Shown in pieces: positions 52,851 to 62,224 of a stretch of DNA of 64,000 nucleotides (within the stretch, counting starts at the first letter, position 1; every line of letters starts with the position of its first letter). The notes beneath the pieces are model-generated. The model searched no databases and was not told the origin of the DNA. It was given only the letters and a program-made list of their open reading frames with translations. A program made the translations under genes and the position numbers. This stretch comes from G965202915 sp965202915 (GTDB lineage: Bacteria; Pseudomonadota; Gammaproteobacteria; Eutrophobiales; Eutrophobiaceae), in assembly GCA_965202915.1 (NCBI GenBank), contig OZ241847.1, forward strand, positions 930,001-994,000, written 5' to 3'.

Positions 52851-55800
52851 TACTCACCCGGCGCTCTCTCGATAATCCGGTCGCCGTGACGGTGGCGGTG
52901 ATCCTGATCATCCTGTTTGGCGCGATCAGTCTGTCGCGCCTGCCGATACAACTGACGCCGGAAATAGAAGAACCCAGTATTACCATCACCACCAACTGGC
53001 GGGCGGCCGCGCCGAATGAGGTTGAGGCGGATATTATCGAACCCCAGGAAGACGTATTACGCGGACTGCCGGGGGTAACCGAACTGCGGTCGACGGTAAG
53101 CGAGGGCCGCGGTCAGATCAACATCACTTTTGCCGTCGATACCGATATGCGCCGCGCCCTGGTGGAGGTGATCAACAGACTTAACCAGGTGGCGGATTAT
53201 CCCGATGACGCCGATGAACCGACGATAAGCTCGGTGGACGCGGACGCCAGGGCGATCGCATGGTTCATTATTAAAACCACCGCCGATAACGACCGGGACA
53301 TCAAAACCTATAAGGATTTTGTCGAGGAAGTCATCCAATCGCGCTTTGAACGGGTCCCCGGGGTGGCGCGTTCCGAGGTCTATGGCGGCAGCAAACGCGA
53401 AATTCGCATTACCTTTGACCCATACAAGGTTGCCAGTCTTGGCCTGCAACTGCCGGTGGTGTCCGGATTAGCCGGCTCCGCCAAAGACATATCCGGCGGT
53501 TCCAAGGATATCGGCAAGCGTGAATACAGCATCCGTTTTGCCGGTAAATATGACGTCGCCCAGTTGAGTGAGATGATCATCGAATGGCGCAACGGCTTTC
53601 CCATTTATCTGCGCGACGTGGCCACCGTCGAAGCCCGCACCGCCGATATCGAAAGCTTCGTTATGACCCGCGGCTCGGCGTCGATTGCCATCAATGCCCA
53701 GCGCGAGACCGGCGTCAACGTCCTGCAGGTCATGGACGGACTCCATAAAGCCGTAAAAGAATTGAATGACGGCCCCCTGCCCCGCGCCGGCCTGACGATG
53801 GAGCAGGTATATGATGAAACAACCTATATCCACCGCTCGATAGCAATGCTGCGCAACAATCTGGGCCTTGGAATTGGCCTGGCGGTGCTGATCTTATTCT
53901 GCTTTTTATTAAAATTTCGCGCCACTCTGATGGTGGCGGTGTCGATCCCGATCTGTTTGCTTGCCAGTTTCTCGGTCATGGATATGACCGGCAGAACATT
54001 AAACATCATATCGCTGGCGGGCCTGGCCTTTGCCGTCGGCATGGTCCTCGATGCCTCCATCGTGGTGCTCGAGAACATCGTCCGTTTGCGGGAAAACAAT
54101 TATTCACCGCGGCAGGCCTCCGAAACCGGCACGCAACAGGTCTGGGGCGCGCTGCTGGCCTCAACCGCAACCACCATTGCCATTTTCTTACCGGTGGTGT
54201 TTGTTCGGGAAGAAGCCGGTCAATTATTTGCCGATCTGGCCATCACCATCACCGCCGCAATCGGTATATCACTATTATGCGCGATCACCGTGGTACCGAC
54301 CGCGGCAAAACTGTTTTTCAGGCATAAGACACTGAGCGATCCCTATACCCGCATCTGGGACAAACTGACGATGATCATTATGTTCATTACCGACCGACCG
54401 GCCAGACGTTTTTTGTCGATAACGCTGCTGGTATTGATCCCATTGCTGCTGATATATCAATTCAAACCCAAGGCGGATTATCTGCCGGATGGCAACCGCA
54501 ACCTGGTATTTGCCTTTATTCTGCCACCGCCCGGGGCCAATATCGATCAAATCGAACGGGAAATAGGCGATCTGGTGGCCGCCAAAATGCAGCCCCATAT
54601 CGACGGTGAACAAGAACCGGCGGTCAAGCATTATTTCTTTGTCGCCGCCTCCCGCGGGGTATTCATGGGTGCGAGGGCGGCGCGGGATGAGGATTCCGGC
54701 AAATTGGTGCCGCTGGTTAACTCGGTCGTCCAGGGGATCCCGGACACCATCGCCTTCGCCCGACAAGTGTCGCTGTTCAGGGGATTCGGCTCCGGCAGAA
54801 GCATCGATATGAACATCCAGGGGCGCAATATCGAGACCATCCTGAAAGCCGCACTCAATGCATTTATCCTGATCCCGCAGGTCCTGCCGGGCGCCAATGT
54901 ACGACCCAAGCCGGGACTGGAACTGGCGCAGCCCGAGTTGCGTCTCCTGCCCAATGAAAGGCGGGTTGCCGAAGCCGGCTGGCAACGATCAACGATGGCG
55001 CAGATATCCCGCACCCTCGGTGACGGGCTTTTCGTCGGCGATTATTTTGACGGCGAACAAACCATAGACATTATCCTGCGCGCCGCCGATTGGGAGACCG
55101 CTGAAGAGTTAAAAGCCCTGCCCCTGGCGACGCCCAATACCGGCATATTACCGCTTGGAGAGCTGGTCGACGTCGTGCAAACCGCAGGCCCCGAGGAGAT
55201 CCGCCGGATCAATCGGAGGCGGACGGTGACCCTGGAAATATCCCCGCCCCCGGAGACCTCCCTGGAAGACGCCCTGCGGCTGATTAAAACCGAGGTGGAA
55301 CCGAAAATCATCGACGATCTGCCCGAAGACGGCGATATTCAATACGCCGGCACCGCCGACAAAATCAGTGTGGCACTGAAGAGCATGTTGGGCAGTTGTT
55401 TACTGGCGATTGCAATTCTGTACCTGTTGATGAGCGCGTTATTTCGCTCATTCATCGACAGTTTCATGGTGATGCTGGCGATCCCGCTGGCCACCTTCGG
55501 CGGGGTGATAGCACTGAATTTGATCAACCTGTTCACGTTTCAACCGATGGACCTGCTGACCATGATCGGTTTTATCATTTTGCTGGGCCTGGTTGTCAAT
55601 AATGCCATCCTGCTGGTGCATCAGGCGCGCATCGCCGAACGTGAAGGCGCCCCCAGAAAACAGGCGGTGGGCACGGCGGTAAGATTGCGACTACGGCCCA
55701 TTATGATGAGCACCCTCACCAGCATATTCGGCATGCTGCCGCTGCTGCTGATGCCCGGGGCCGGCACCGAGCTGTACCGGGGGTTGGCCGGGGTGATAGT

Positions 55801-55885
55801 CGGAGGCATGACGGTGAGCACGATATTTACCCTGATCCTGTTGCCGAGTGTACTGCGATGCGGGGAAAATCCCCGAGCACATTAA
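52847..55885 (+). CDS. RND-family efflux pump (AcrB/MdtB-like)
   Basis: The 1,012-residue protein starts at GTG 52847, coupled to the adaptor gene. It has the RND layout: a first helix (NPVAVTVAVILIILFGAISL), a large periplasmic loop with LRGLPGVTELRSTVSEGRGQ, a helix 2-6 block, a second loop and a helix 8-12 block ending before ENPRAH. In helix 4 it reads AVGMVLDASIVVLEN, keeping only the first of the two Asp found in AcrB (LVDDAIVVVEN). It exports hydrophobic compounds or drugs with proton import; substrates are unknown. No outer-membrane channel gene follows, so TolC (7412-8740) is the likely partner. Confidence 0.93.
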   Translation: MILTRRSLDNPVAVTVAVILIILFGAISLSRLPIQLTPEIEEPSITITTNWRAAAPNEVEADIIEPQEDVLRGLPGVTELRSTVSEGRGQINITFAVDTDMRRALVEVINRLNQVADYPDDADEPTISSVDADARAIAWFIIKTTADNDRDIKTYKDFVEEVIQSRFERVPGVARSEVYGGSKREIRITFDPYKVASLGLQLPVVSGLAGSAKDISGGSKDIGKREYSIRFAGKYDVAQLSEMIIEWRNGFPIYLRDVATVEARTADIESFVMTRGSASIAINAQRETGVNVLQVMDGLHKAVKELNDGPLPRAGLTMEQVYDETTYIHRSIAMLRNNLGLGIGLAVLILFCFLLKFRATLMVAVSIPICLLASFSVMDMTGRTLNIISLAGLAFAVGMVLDASIVVLENIVRLRENNYSPRQASETGTQQVWGALLASTATTIAIFLPVVFVREEAGQLFADLAITITAAIGISLLCAITVVPTAAKLFFRHKTLSDPYTRIWDKLTMIIMFITDRPARRFLSITLLVLIPLLLIYQFKPKADYLPDGNRNLVFAFILPPPGANIDQIEREIGDLVAAKMQPHIDGEQEPAVKHYFFVAASRGVFMGARAARDEDSGKLVPLVNSVVQGIPDTIAFARQVSLFRGFGSGRSIDMNIQGRNIETILKAALNAFILIPQVLPGANVRPKPGLELAQPELRLLPNERRVAEAGWQRSTMAQISRTLGDGLFVGDYFDGEQTIDIILRAADWETAEELKALPLATPNTGILPLGELVDVVQTAGPEEIRRINRRRTVTLEISPPPETSLEDALRLIKTEVEPKIIDDLPEDGDIQYAGTADKISVALKSMLGSCLLAIAILYLLMSALFRSFIDSFMVMLAIPLATFGGVIALNLINLFTFQPMDLLTMIGFIILLGLVVNNAILLVHQARIAEREGAPRKQAVGTAVRLRLRPIMMSTLTSIFGMLPLLLMPGAGTELYRGLAGVIVGGMTVSTIFTLILLPSVLRCGENPRAH

Positions 55886-56006
55886 GCGGCGACGCGAACG
55901 ATGATCTTTATGCCGACGCCGGAATCTAAGGGTGCCGGACTTGTCTTACCCTGCATACGTGCATGATAATGCTTTTTTCAGCAAAACGATCCGAGCATAA
56001 ACCATA

Positions 56007-57038
56007 ATGGCGAAGCCAATAAAATCCATGCCAACAAGCCTATTGCTTGCACTGGCCCTGTCAGGCGGGTACGTCGCCGAGCCGGCGGCGCGCAGTTATC
56101 TGCTCGACGATCCGAATGATATGCTGATAGGCCGGCCAGGCTGGGCCCGGACGACCTTGCAGGATGATCTGCCCGAGGTGGCGCGCCGTCATGGCTTCGG
56201 CTATCAAGACGTCGCCCTCGCCAATCCCGACGTCGATGTCTGGCTGCCGGGAGAAGGCCAAAAAATACGCCTGCCATCGCGGTTCATATTGCCTGACGCG
56301 CCGCGGTCGGGGATCGTCTTAAATATTCCGGAAATGCGTCTGTATTACTATCCGCCCCGGAAAAAAAACAGCCGCCAGGAGGTCATTACCCACCCGCTCG
56401 GCATAGGCAAGCAGGGCTGGTCGACGCCATACGTCAACACCTATATCTCCGAAAAAAAGGTCCGGCCCAACTGGTATCCACCCAAATCGATCAGGCTGGA
56501 ATGGGAAAAGGCAGGCGCAACATTGCCGGAAATAGTCGAGGCCGGGCCGGATAATCCGCTGGGGGACTATGCGATGAGGCTGGGCCTCCCCAACTATCTG
56601 ATCCATGGCACCAACAAACCCTATGGCGTGGGTCTGCGAGTGAGCCACGGCTGCATAAGACTGTATCCCGAAAACATTGAATCACTGTTCAACAAGGTCT
56701 CTGTGAGAACCCCGGTGAACATTATTAACCAGCCTTATAAGATTGGCGTACAGAATCACACCATCTACCTGGAAGTACACCCATTCATGCAGGAAGACGC
56801 CAGACAACATCAGAATAACCGGCTGGCCAACATGGCAAAAGCGATTGAACGGGTGATCGGCAACAGCAGCCATGAAATAGACTGGGCCGTGGTCAGGCAG
56901 GCGATTGACCGCCCCAATGGCATACCCGTGGCGATAGGCATATTGATGCCAGGCACGACCCGGGTCTCAACGGAACCGGGCATAACCGCACGAACAACGT
57001 CGGATTCGCGGACGGCTCGCAAGTCGAAACAACAATAG
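56007..57038 (+). CDS. L,D-transpeptidase (ErfK/YbiS type)
   Basis: The 343-residue protein has an N-terminal signal peptide, a LysM-like region (RHGFGYQDVALANPDVDVWL) and a YkuD catalytic domain. The active-site motif is complete: H200 in LIHGTNKPYG and S213-H-G-C216-I-R218. Such enzymes make 3-3 peptidoglycan cross-links or attach Braun lipoprotein in the periplasm. A C-terminal extension of about 80 residues is not recognised. It is the last backbone gene before the type I restriction island. Confidence 0.92.
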   Translation: MAKPIKSMPTSLLLALALSGGYVAEPAARSYLLDDPNDMLIGRPGWARTTLQDDLPEVARRHGFGYQDVALANPDVDVWLPGEGQKIRLPSRFILPDAPRSGIVLNIPEMRLYYYPPRKKNSRQEVITHPLGIGKQGWSTPYVNTYISEKKVRPNWYPPKSIRLEWEKAGATLPEIVEAGPDNPLGDYAMRLGLPNYLIHGTNKPYGVGLRVSHGCIRLYPENIESLFNKVSVRTPVNIINQPYKIGVQNHTIYLEVHPFMQEDARQHQNNRLANMAKAIERVIGNSSHEIDWAVVRQAIDRPNGIPVAIGILMPGTTRVSTEPGITARTTSDSRTARKSKQQ

Positions 57039-57359
57039 CTGCCGGCAAATACACCGGGCCGTGGGGACGTTCCCGTACCCAGGCACAATATACCGCCACC
57101 GCCGGGGAAATCGGTGCCCCCGATGAGTGTCATTGCCGCAGGCAAAATGCCCGTGCCCGCCGCCCGGCATGACCCATCAGGGAAATGACCGCGCCGCCCG
57201 ACCGGGCGCCAACCTCAACGACAAATTTGGCGGGACGGCGAACCGGACCGATCCCGGATTGATCCCGGACCGATTAAAGACGCGCCGATCCGCCCGGCAA
57301 CGCAATACCAGACTAAGCCTGAATAAATAGAAATGATTAACCATCGTTGAACCGATAAC
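57039..57359 (+). other. Junction between backbone and type I restriction island
   Basis: This 321-base gap is GC-rich up to about 57310 and becomes AT-richer towards hsdM. A short direct repeat GATCCCGGA occurs twice at about 57250-57270. I see no gene, RNA, attachment site or strong promoter. Confidence 0.45.
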
Positions 57360-58871
57360 ATGAATAATATGATCCGACAACAAGACATCAACGCCGCCGC
57401 CTGGGCCGCCTGCAACACCTTTCGCGGCGTAATGGATGCATCTGTTTATAAGGATTACATACTCGTGATGCTGTTTCTCAAATATGTTTCCGACGTGTGG
57501 AAGAGCCATTATCAGGCATACAAAAAACAATACGGACACAACAAAGAGCGCATCAACCGCCGTCTTAAAAATGAGCGCTTTGTTTTGCCTGAGGGCAGTG
57601 GTTTTTATGATCTGTATGAGAATCGTTCCGCGTCAAATATCGGCGAACTTATAAACACTGCATTGACCGCATTTGAAGACGCAAACAAACACAAACTGGA
57701 GGGCGTTTTCCGCAACATTGATTTCAATAGTGAAGCGAATCTCGGCAAAACAAAAGACCGCAACCGCCGTCTTAAAACACTGCTTGAAGACCTGAACAAA
57801 CCGGAATTGGACATGAGCCCCGGCAATGTTACGGAAGACATTATCGGCAACACCTACATCTATCTGATAGAGCGTTTTGCGTCCGACGCCGGCAAGAAAG
57901 CCGGAGAGTTCTACACGCCTCACAAGGTTTCCGAGTTGGTGGCGAAGTTATGCGCCCCCAGGCCCGGGGCACGCATTTGCGACCCCACCTGCGGTTCCGG
58001 AGGGCTGCTGATTGAAGCCGCGCACGAAGTCGGTGGCGGTGATTACTCTCTTTGTGGGATGGAAGTCAACGGCGGCACCTGGGCGCTTTGCCGGATGAAT
58101 ATGTTTCTGCACGGGATGGATTCGGCGCGCATTGAATGGTGCGACACAATAACGGATCCCGGCCTGGTGGAAACCGACCGCCTGATGAGATTTGACAATA
58201 TTGTCGCAAATCCGCCTTTCTCGTTGGATAAGTGGGGGGCGGAAGATGCGGAAAACGACGTTTACCAGCGTTTCCGGCGCGGCATACCTCCCAGGTCCAA
58301 GGGCGATTACGCCTTCGTCAGCCACATGGTGGAGGCGGCGCTGGAAAAAAAGGGGCGCATTGCGGTCGTGGTGCCGCATGGTGTTTTATTCAGGGGCGCG
58401 GCGGAGGGACGCATCCGCCGCCATTTGATCGAAGACAATCTGCTGGATGCCGTCATCGGCTTGCCGGGCAAGCTTTTCCCGACCACGTCCATTCCGGTCG
58501 CGATCCTGGTGTTTGATCGCTCGCGTGAGACCGGGGGCGCAAATGAGAAACTCAAGAACGTGTTGTTCATTGACGCAAGCCGCGAGTATGAGTCCGGAAA
58601 AAATCAGAACAGCTTACTGGACAGGCACATGAAAAAGATCATTGACACCTATAAAAAGCGTAAAAGCGTTGACAAATATGCGCATTTGGCAAAACCGAAA
58701 GAGATCGAGGAAAACGACTTCAACCTGAACATTCCGCGTTATGTGGACACCTTTGAGGAAGAGGAGCCGATTGACATAGACGCGGTGCAGCGGGAAATCG
58801 ATCAACTGGAAAAAGAACTGTCCAAAGTACGGATGAAAATGGCGAAAAAGATGAAGGAGATTAAAAGATGA
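57360..58871 (+). CDS. hsdM: Type I restriction-modification DNA methyltransferase subunit HsdM
   Basis: The 503-residue protein has the HsdM N-terminal helical domain and an N6-adenine methyltransferase domain with SAM motif DPTCGSGGLLIEAAHE (208-223) and catalytic NPPF (284-287), followed by a C-terminal coiled coil. With two HsdM per HsdS it methylates adenine in a bipartite target. The stop overlaps the next start (ATGA). The first Met at 57360 is used; a second Met three codons on is equally plausible. Confidence 0.94.
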   Translation: MNNMIRQQDINAAAWAACNTFRGVMDASVYKDYILVMLFLKYVSDVWKSHYQAYKKQYGHNKERINRRLKNERFVLPEGSGFYDLYENRSASNIGELINTALTAFEDANKHKLEGVFRNIDFNSEANLGKTKDRNRRLKTLLEDLNKPELDMSPGNVTEDIIGNTYIYLIERFASDAGKKAGEFYTPHKVSELVAKLCAPRPGARICDPTCGSGGLLIEAAHEVGGGDYSLCGMEVNGGTWALCRMNMFLHGMDSARIEWCDTITDPGLVETDRLMRFDNIVANPPFSLDKWGAEDAENDVYQRFRRGIPPRSKGDYAFVSHMVEAALEKKGRIAVVVPHGVLFRGAAEGRIRRHLIEDNLLDAVIGLPGKLFPTTSIPVAILVFDRSRETGGANEKLKNVLFIDASREYESGKNQNSLLDRHMKKIIDTYKKRKSVDKYAHLAKPKEIEENDFNLNIPRYVDTFEEEEPIDIDAVQREIDQLEKELSKVRMKMAKKMKEIKR

Positions 58872-59729
58872 GCAAGATGCCAACAAATAAACATCACCAA
58901 ACATTTGAGGATGCCCGTCGCCATACGCAAGACGGCGCCGAATTCTGGTCCGCACGCGACCTCCTGTCCATCCTCGATTATAAAAGCTGGGATAAATTCA
59001 AGGCGGTCATTCATAAGTCTGTAAGTGCCTGTGAGAATGCGGGTATGGCTTCCTCAGACCATTTTTCCCGGATGGGAAAAATGGTCAAGATCGGCTCCGG
59101 AGCCAAAAGGAAAATTGATGACTACGACTACCACCTTTCCCGCTATGCCTGCTATCTCATAGTTCAAAACGGCGATCCATCCAAACCCGTGATCGCAAGC
59201 GGTCAAACATACTTTGCAATTCAAACCCGCCGACAGGAACTTGCCGATGATAAATCTTTCCGGAAATTGGATGAAGATGAAAAACGGCTGTTTTTGCGCG
59301 ACGAACTAAAAGAGCATAACAAACAACTGGTGGAGGTTGCCAGCCGTGCCGGAGTGGAGAGTGGTCTGGATTTCGCCATCTTTCAGAATCACGGTTATCG
59401 AGGGCTTGTATGGAGGTTTGAGCGCCAGGGATATTCATGCGAAAAAGGAGCTTAAAAAAAGCCAGCATATTTTGGACTACATGGGCAGTACAGAGCTCGC
59501 CGCCAACCTATTCCGCGCAACACAAACGGAAGAAAAATTAAAGCGGGATAAGGTAAAAGGAAAAGAGAAAGCCAATCGGACGCACTTTGAAGTTGGACAA
59601 GAAGTGCGGAAAGCAATTCAAAACGTGGGTGGCACAATGCCGGAAGAATTGCCCACGCCCAAAACCAGCGTAAAGTCTCTGAAAAAGTCGCAAGACAAAA
59701 AGAAATTAAGGAGAGGTCGAGGGAAGTAA
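58868..59729 (+). pseudogene. dinD: DNA damage-inducible protein D (DinD), frameshifted
   Basis: The first frame (58868-59455) carries the DinD N-terminus (FEDARRHTQDGAEFWSARDL, YHLSRYACYLIVQNGDPSKP, ASGQTYFAIQTRRQE). The second frame (to 59729) carries its C-terminus (YGGLSARDIHAKKELKKSQH, ILDYMGSTELAANLFRATQT, GGTMPEELPTPKTSVKSLKK). One extra base at about 59406-59408 causes the break: GGGCTTGTATGGAGG should be GGGCTGTATGGAGG to read GLYGG. DinD in E. coli is LexA-regulated and has been reported to inhibit RecA activities. It is coupled to hsdM by an ATGA overlap and is a frequent passenger of type I loci. Confidence 0.88.
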
Positions 59730-59854
59730 GGAGTTGGTCAAGGTGCGAAAAGATATGGACAAGTTGTTAGAAGGGATAAAAAGGGCATGAAAGAAACAGG
59801 CAAAATTATCGGTGAAATATTCCTTAGTTCTCCTTTTTTATATATATCCGCGTT

Positions 59855-59890
59855 AATATATATACAAAAACGTATTTTTGTATATATATT
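59855..59890. repeat. Perfect 16-bp-arm palindrome upstream of fic
   Basis: AATATATATACAAAAA (59855-59870) is followed by CGTA and then its exact reverse complement (59875-59890). It ends 42 bases before the fic start in a very AT-rich stretch. It may be an operator for a regulator such as the C-terminal winged-helix part of the Fic protein. As RNA it would form a hairpin without a following U tract. Confidence 0.85.
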
Positions 59891-59932
59891 GTGGAAACAT
59901 ATATATAATTTTAAATAAAAGGCACTATTACG

Positions 59933-61027
59933 ATGAAGTGGGCATATTCTCTTACGCAGTTTCCACCGAGGGTGGAACTTCAGACCGTTCCAATTATGAG
60001 AGCATTGGTTGAAGCTCGCAGTGCATTGGGTGAACTCAAAGGTCGCGCAACCAGTCTGCCCAACCCGAATATCCTGTTGGACACATTGTTTTTACAAGAA
60101 GCGCTGGCGAGTTCCGAGATTGAAAACATTGTCACTACCCAAGACGAAGCGTTTCGCGCCAATCTGTTCTCCAATACCGGTTCGGTGGCGGCCAGGGAAG
60201 TAGCGCGCTACCGTGATGCGATGCACCTCGGCTATAAGGCGTGGCTGAGCAACCATTTTATCAGCGAAAACATGCTGGTTGACATGTTCCGTCTGCTTAA
60301 ACAGCGCGATGACGGTTACCGGCAAACTCACGACGTGGTATTACGCAATCAGAGTACCGGCGAAGAAGTTTATGTTCCACCACAAGGCCAGATAGTAATT
60401 CGGGAACTGATGAAGGAACTGGCAGAATTTATCAACGACGAACCGCCCGATGATATTGATCCGCTGATAAAAATGGCACTGATTCATCATCAGTTTGAAA
60501 GCATTCACCCGTTCCCGGACGGCAATGGCCGCATTGGCCGCGTGCTGAACGTGCTGTATCTGACGCACAAGGGGCTTTTGGACGCGCCCATCCTTTATTT
60601 GAGCCGAGCAATCAACCGCACGAAGCCGGACTACTACCGCCTGCTGCAAGCCGTGCGGGAAAAAGGCGCATGGGAAGAATGGATCATCTACATACTGTGC
60701 GCCGTGACCGAAACGGCAAGATCAACCCTACAACTGGTATCGGGTATTCGGGAGCTGATGGCTGAGCACAAACACCGTATGCGAAATGAACTGCCGAAAG
60801 TCTATTCACAGGATTTGCTGAATAATCTGTTTCGCAATCCTTATACGCGCATTGAATATGTGGCTAAAGACCTGGCAGTTGAACGTCAGACAGCGCGCAA
60901 ATATCTCAAACAATTAACTGAAAAGGGGATTGTGGATGAAGTAAAGGCGGGGAGGAATAACTATTACATAAATAGAAAGCTGGTTGCCCTGTTTGTCAGT
61001 GTCTCGGCGGAAGGGGATCAGGGATGA
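59933..61027 (+). CDS. Fic-family protein with self-inhibitory motif and C-terminal winged helix
   Basis: The 364-residue protein has the Fic active-site loop HPFPDGNGRIGR at 192-203 with all catalytic residues. An N-terminal inhibitory helix motif S60-x3-E64-N65 (SSEIEN) marks it as class II, in which the helix blocks the ATP site. The C-terminal 65 residues resemble a winged helix (YVAKDLAVERQTARKYLKQL). Fic enzymes transfer AMP or a related group to target-protein hydroxyls. Its position inside a type I restriction locus is common and suggests a regulatory or guard role, which is inference. The stop overlaps the next start (ATGA). Confidence 0.93.
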   Translation: MKWAYSLTQFPPRVELQTVPIMRALVEARSALGELKGRATSLPNPNILLDTLFLQEALASSEIENIVTTQDEAFRANLFSNTGSVAAREVARYRDAMHLGYKAWLSNHFISENMLVDMFRLLKQRDDGYRQTHDVVLRNQSTGEEVYVPPQGQIVIRELMKELAEFINDEPPDDIDPLIKMALIHHQFESIHPFPDGNGRIGRVLNVLYLTHKGLLDAPILYLSRAINRTKPDYYRLLQAVREKGAWEEWIIYILCAVTETARSTLQLVSGIRELMAEHKHRMRNELPKVYSQDLLNNLFRNPYTRIEYVAKDLAVERQTARKYLKQLTEKGIVDEVKAGRNNYYINRKLVALFVSVSAEGDQG

Positions 61028-61185
61028 GCAGGAAAGTGGCCCGGAAACCGGCGGCGGAGCGTTACGACGAATTTGATGCCAAGAGAAAAGAAGTCGAGGC
61101 CGGCACCGCTGATGAGGAAGATATCAAAGAGCCGGAAACACTCCGGAAAAAACTGACCAGGCGTGGTGGGGGTAATGATAAGTAA
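61024..61185 (+). CDS. Short 53-codon ORF between fic and rhuM
   Basis: ATG 61024 overlaps the fic stop, and the frame ends at TAA 61185, encoding a charged 53-residue peptide (MSRKVARKPAAERYDEFDAK to RRGGGNDK). Its first codons resemble the start of hsdS (MNRKADKERT) and its last codons resemble the end of rhuM (KKLTKRGGDQG). It may be a scar of recombination rather than a functional gene, or a short linking peptide. The rhuM start lies inside its last codons. Confidence 0.5.
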   Translation: MSRKVARKPAAERYDEFDAKRKEVEAGTADEEDIKEPETLRKKLTRRGGGNDK

Positions 61186-62224
61186 AAAGAAAACACCAAG
61201 CCTGACCGTTCAGAACGAGACCACTGAATTTTTGCTCTACACCGCTCCCGAAGGAGGGGTAAAGGTTGAGGTTATCCTGAATAACGAGACTATTTGGCTA
61301 ACCCAGCAACGCATGGCGGATTTGTTTGGGGTTCAACGGCCGGCAATCACTAAGCATCTGAAAAATATATATGAATCTGGTGAGCTGAATGAAGAGAGCA
61401 CAAGTTCCGTTTTGGAACATGTGGGAGAGACCGGTCAGACTTACCCAACAAAATACTACAATCTGGATGCCGTCATTTCTGTTGGGTATCGCGTCAATTC
61501 GGCTCAGGCCACCCAATTCCGTATCTGGGCCACACAAATATTAAAAGAATACATCATCAAAGGCTTTGCCATGGATGATGAGCGCCTGAAGAATGGTCGG
61601 TATTTCGGGAAAGACTACTTTCAAGAGCTTTTGGAGCGTGTTCGCTCCATACGCGCCGGCGAACGCCGCATTTACCAGCAGATCACCGATATTTTCGCCG
61701 AATGCAGTATTGATTATGATCCGAGATCAGAAACCACAATGCTATTTTATGCCCACGTACAAGATAAGTTTCACTACGCCATTACAGGACAAACATCTTC
61801 TGAAAAAATTTACCATTCTACCGACAGTGATAAACCGTTAATGGGAATGATGACCTTCAAAAATGCCCCCGATGGCCGTGTTCTAAAATCAGATACGACT
61901 ATCGGCAAGAACTATCTATCAAAAGATGAAATACGCCGTCTGGAACGGGCGGTTTCCGCCTTCTTTGACTATATAGAAAGGATCATAGAAAAGCATAACA
62001 GCTTTACCATGGAAGGTTTTGCCGATAGTGTGAATAAATTCCTGGAATTTAATGAATACCGGATTCTTGAAGGATACGGAAAAATTACCCGTAAACAGGC
62101 TGAGGAAAAAGCCTTTGCCGAGTATGAAAAATTCAACAGGCAACAAAAAATAGAATCGGACTTTGACAAAGACCTCAAAGCCCTCCAAAAAAAACTAACC
62201 AAGCGTGGTGGGGATCAGGGATGA
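61175..62224 (+). CDS. rhuM: RhuM-family protein
   Basis: The 349-residue protein matches the RhuM (virulence protein SciE-like) family: EVILNNETIWLTQQRMADLF with a helix-turn-helix-like N-terminus, YYNLDAVISVGYRVNSAQAT, FRIWATQILKEYIIKGFAMD, and the C-terminal LERAVSAFFDYIERI region. RhuM was first noted in a Salmonella pathogenicity island, and its biochemical role is unknown. It is a frequent passenger in type I restriction loci. ATG 61175 is chosen because GGGGGT lies just upstream; a GTG at 61163 is in frame. Confidence 0.88.
   Translation: MISKKKTPSLTVQNETTEFLLYTAPEGGVKVEVILNNETIWLTQQRMADLFGVQRPAITKHLKNIYESGELNEESTSSVLEHVGETGQTYPTKYYNLDAVISVGYRVNSAQATQFRIWATQILKEYIIKGFAMDDERLKNGRYFGKDYFQELLERVRSIRAGERRIYQQITDIFAECSIDYDPRSETTMLFYAHVQDKFHYAITGQTSSEKIYHSTDSDKPLMGMMTFKNAPDGRVLKSDTTIGKNYLSKDEIRRLERAVSAFFDYIERIIEKHNSFTMEGFADSVNKFLEFNEYRILEGYGKITRKQAEEKAFAEYEKFNRQQKIESDFDKDLKALQKKLTKRGGDQG

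Noticed and set aside
56810..57145. Minus-strand frame of 111 codons over the end of the L,D-transpeptidase gene.
   Set aside because: It is largely antisense to a well-supported gene and has no recognisable domain.
59788..59919. A 43-codon hydrophobic frame between dinD and fic (start MKETGKIIGEIFLSSPFLYI).
   Set aside because: Its composition follows from the AT-rich palindrome it spans and no family is recognised. A very short frame before it (about 59742-59790) overlaps it by ATGA, but neither can be supported as a gene.
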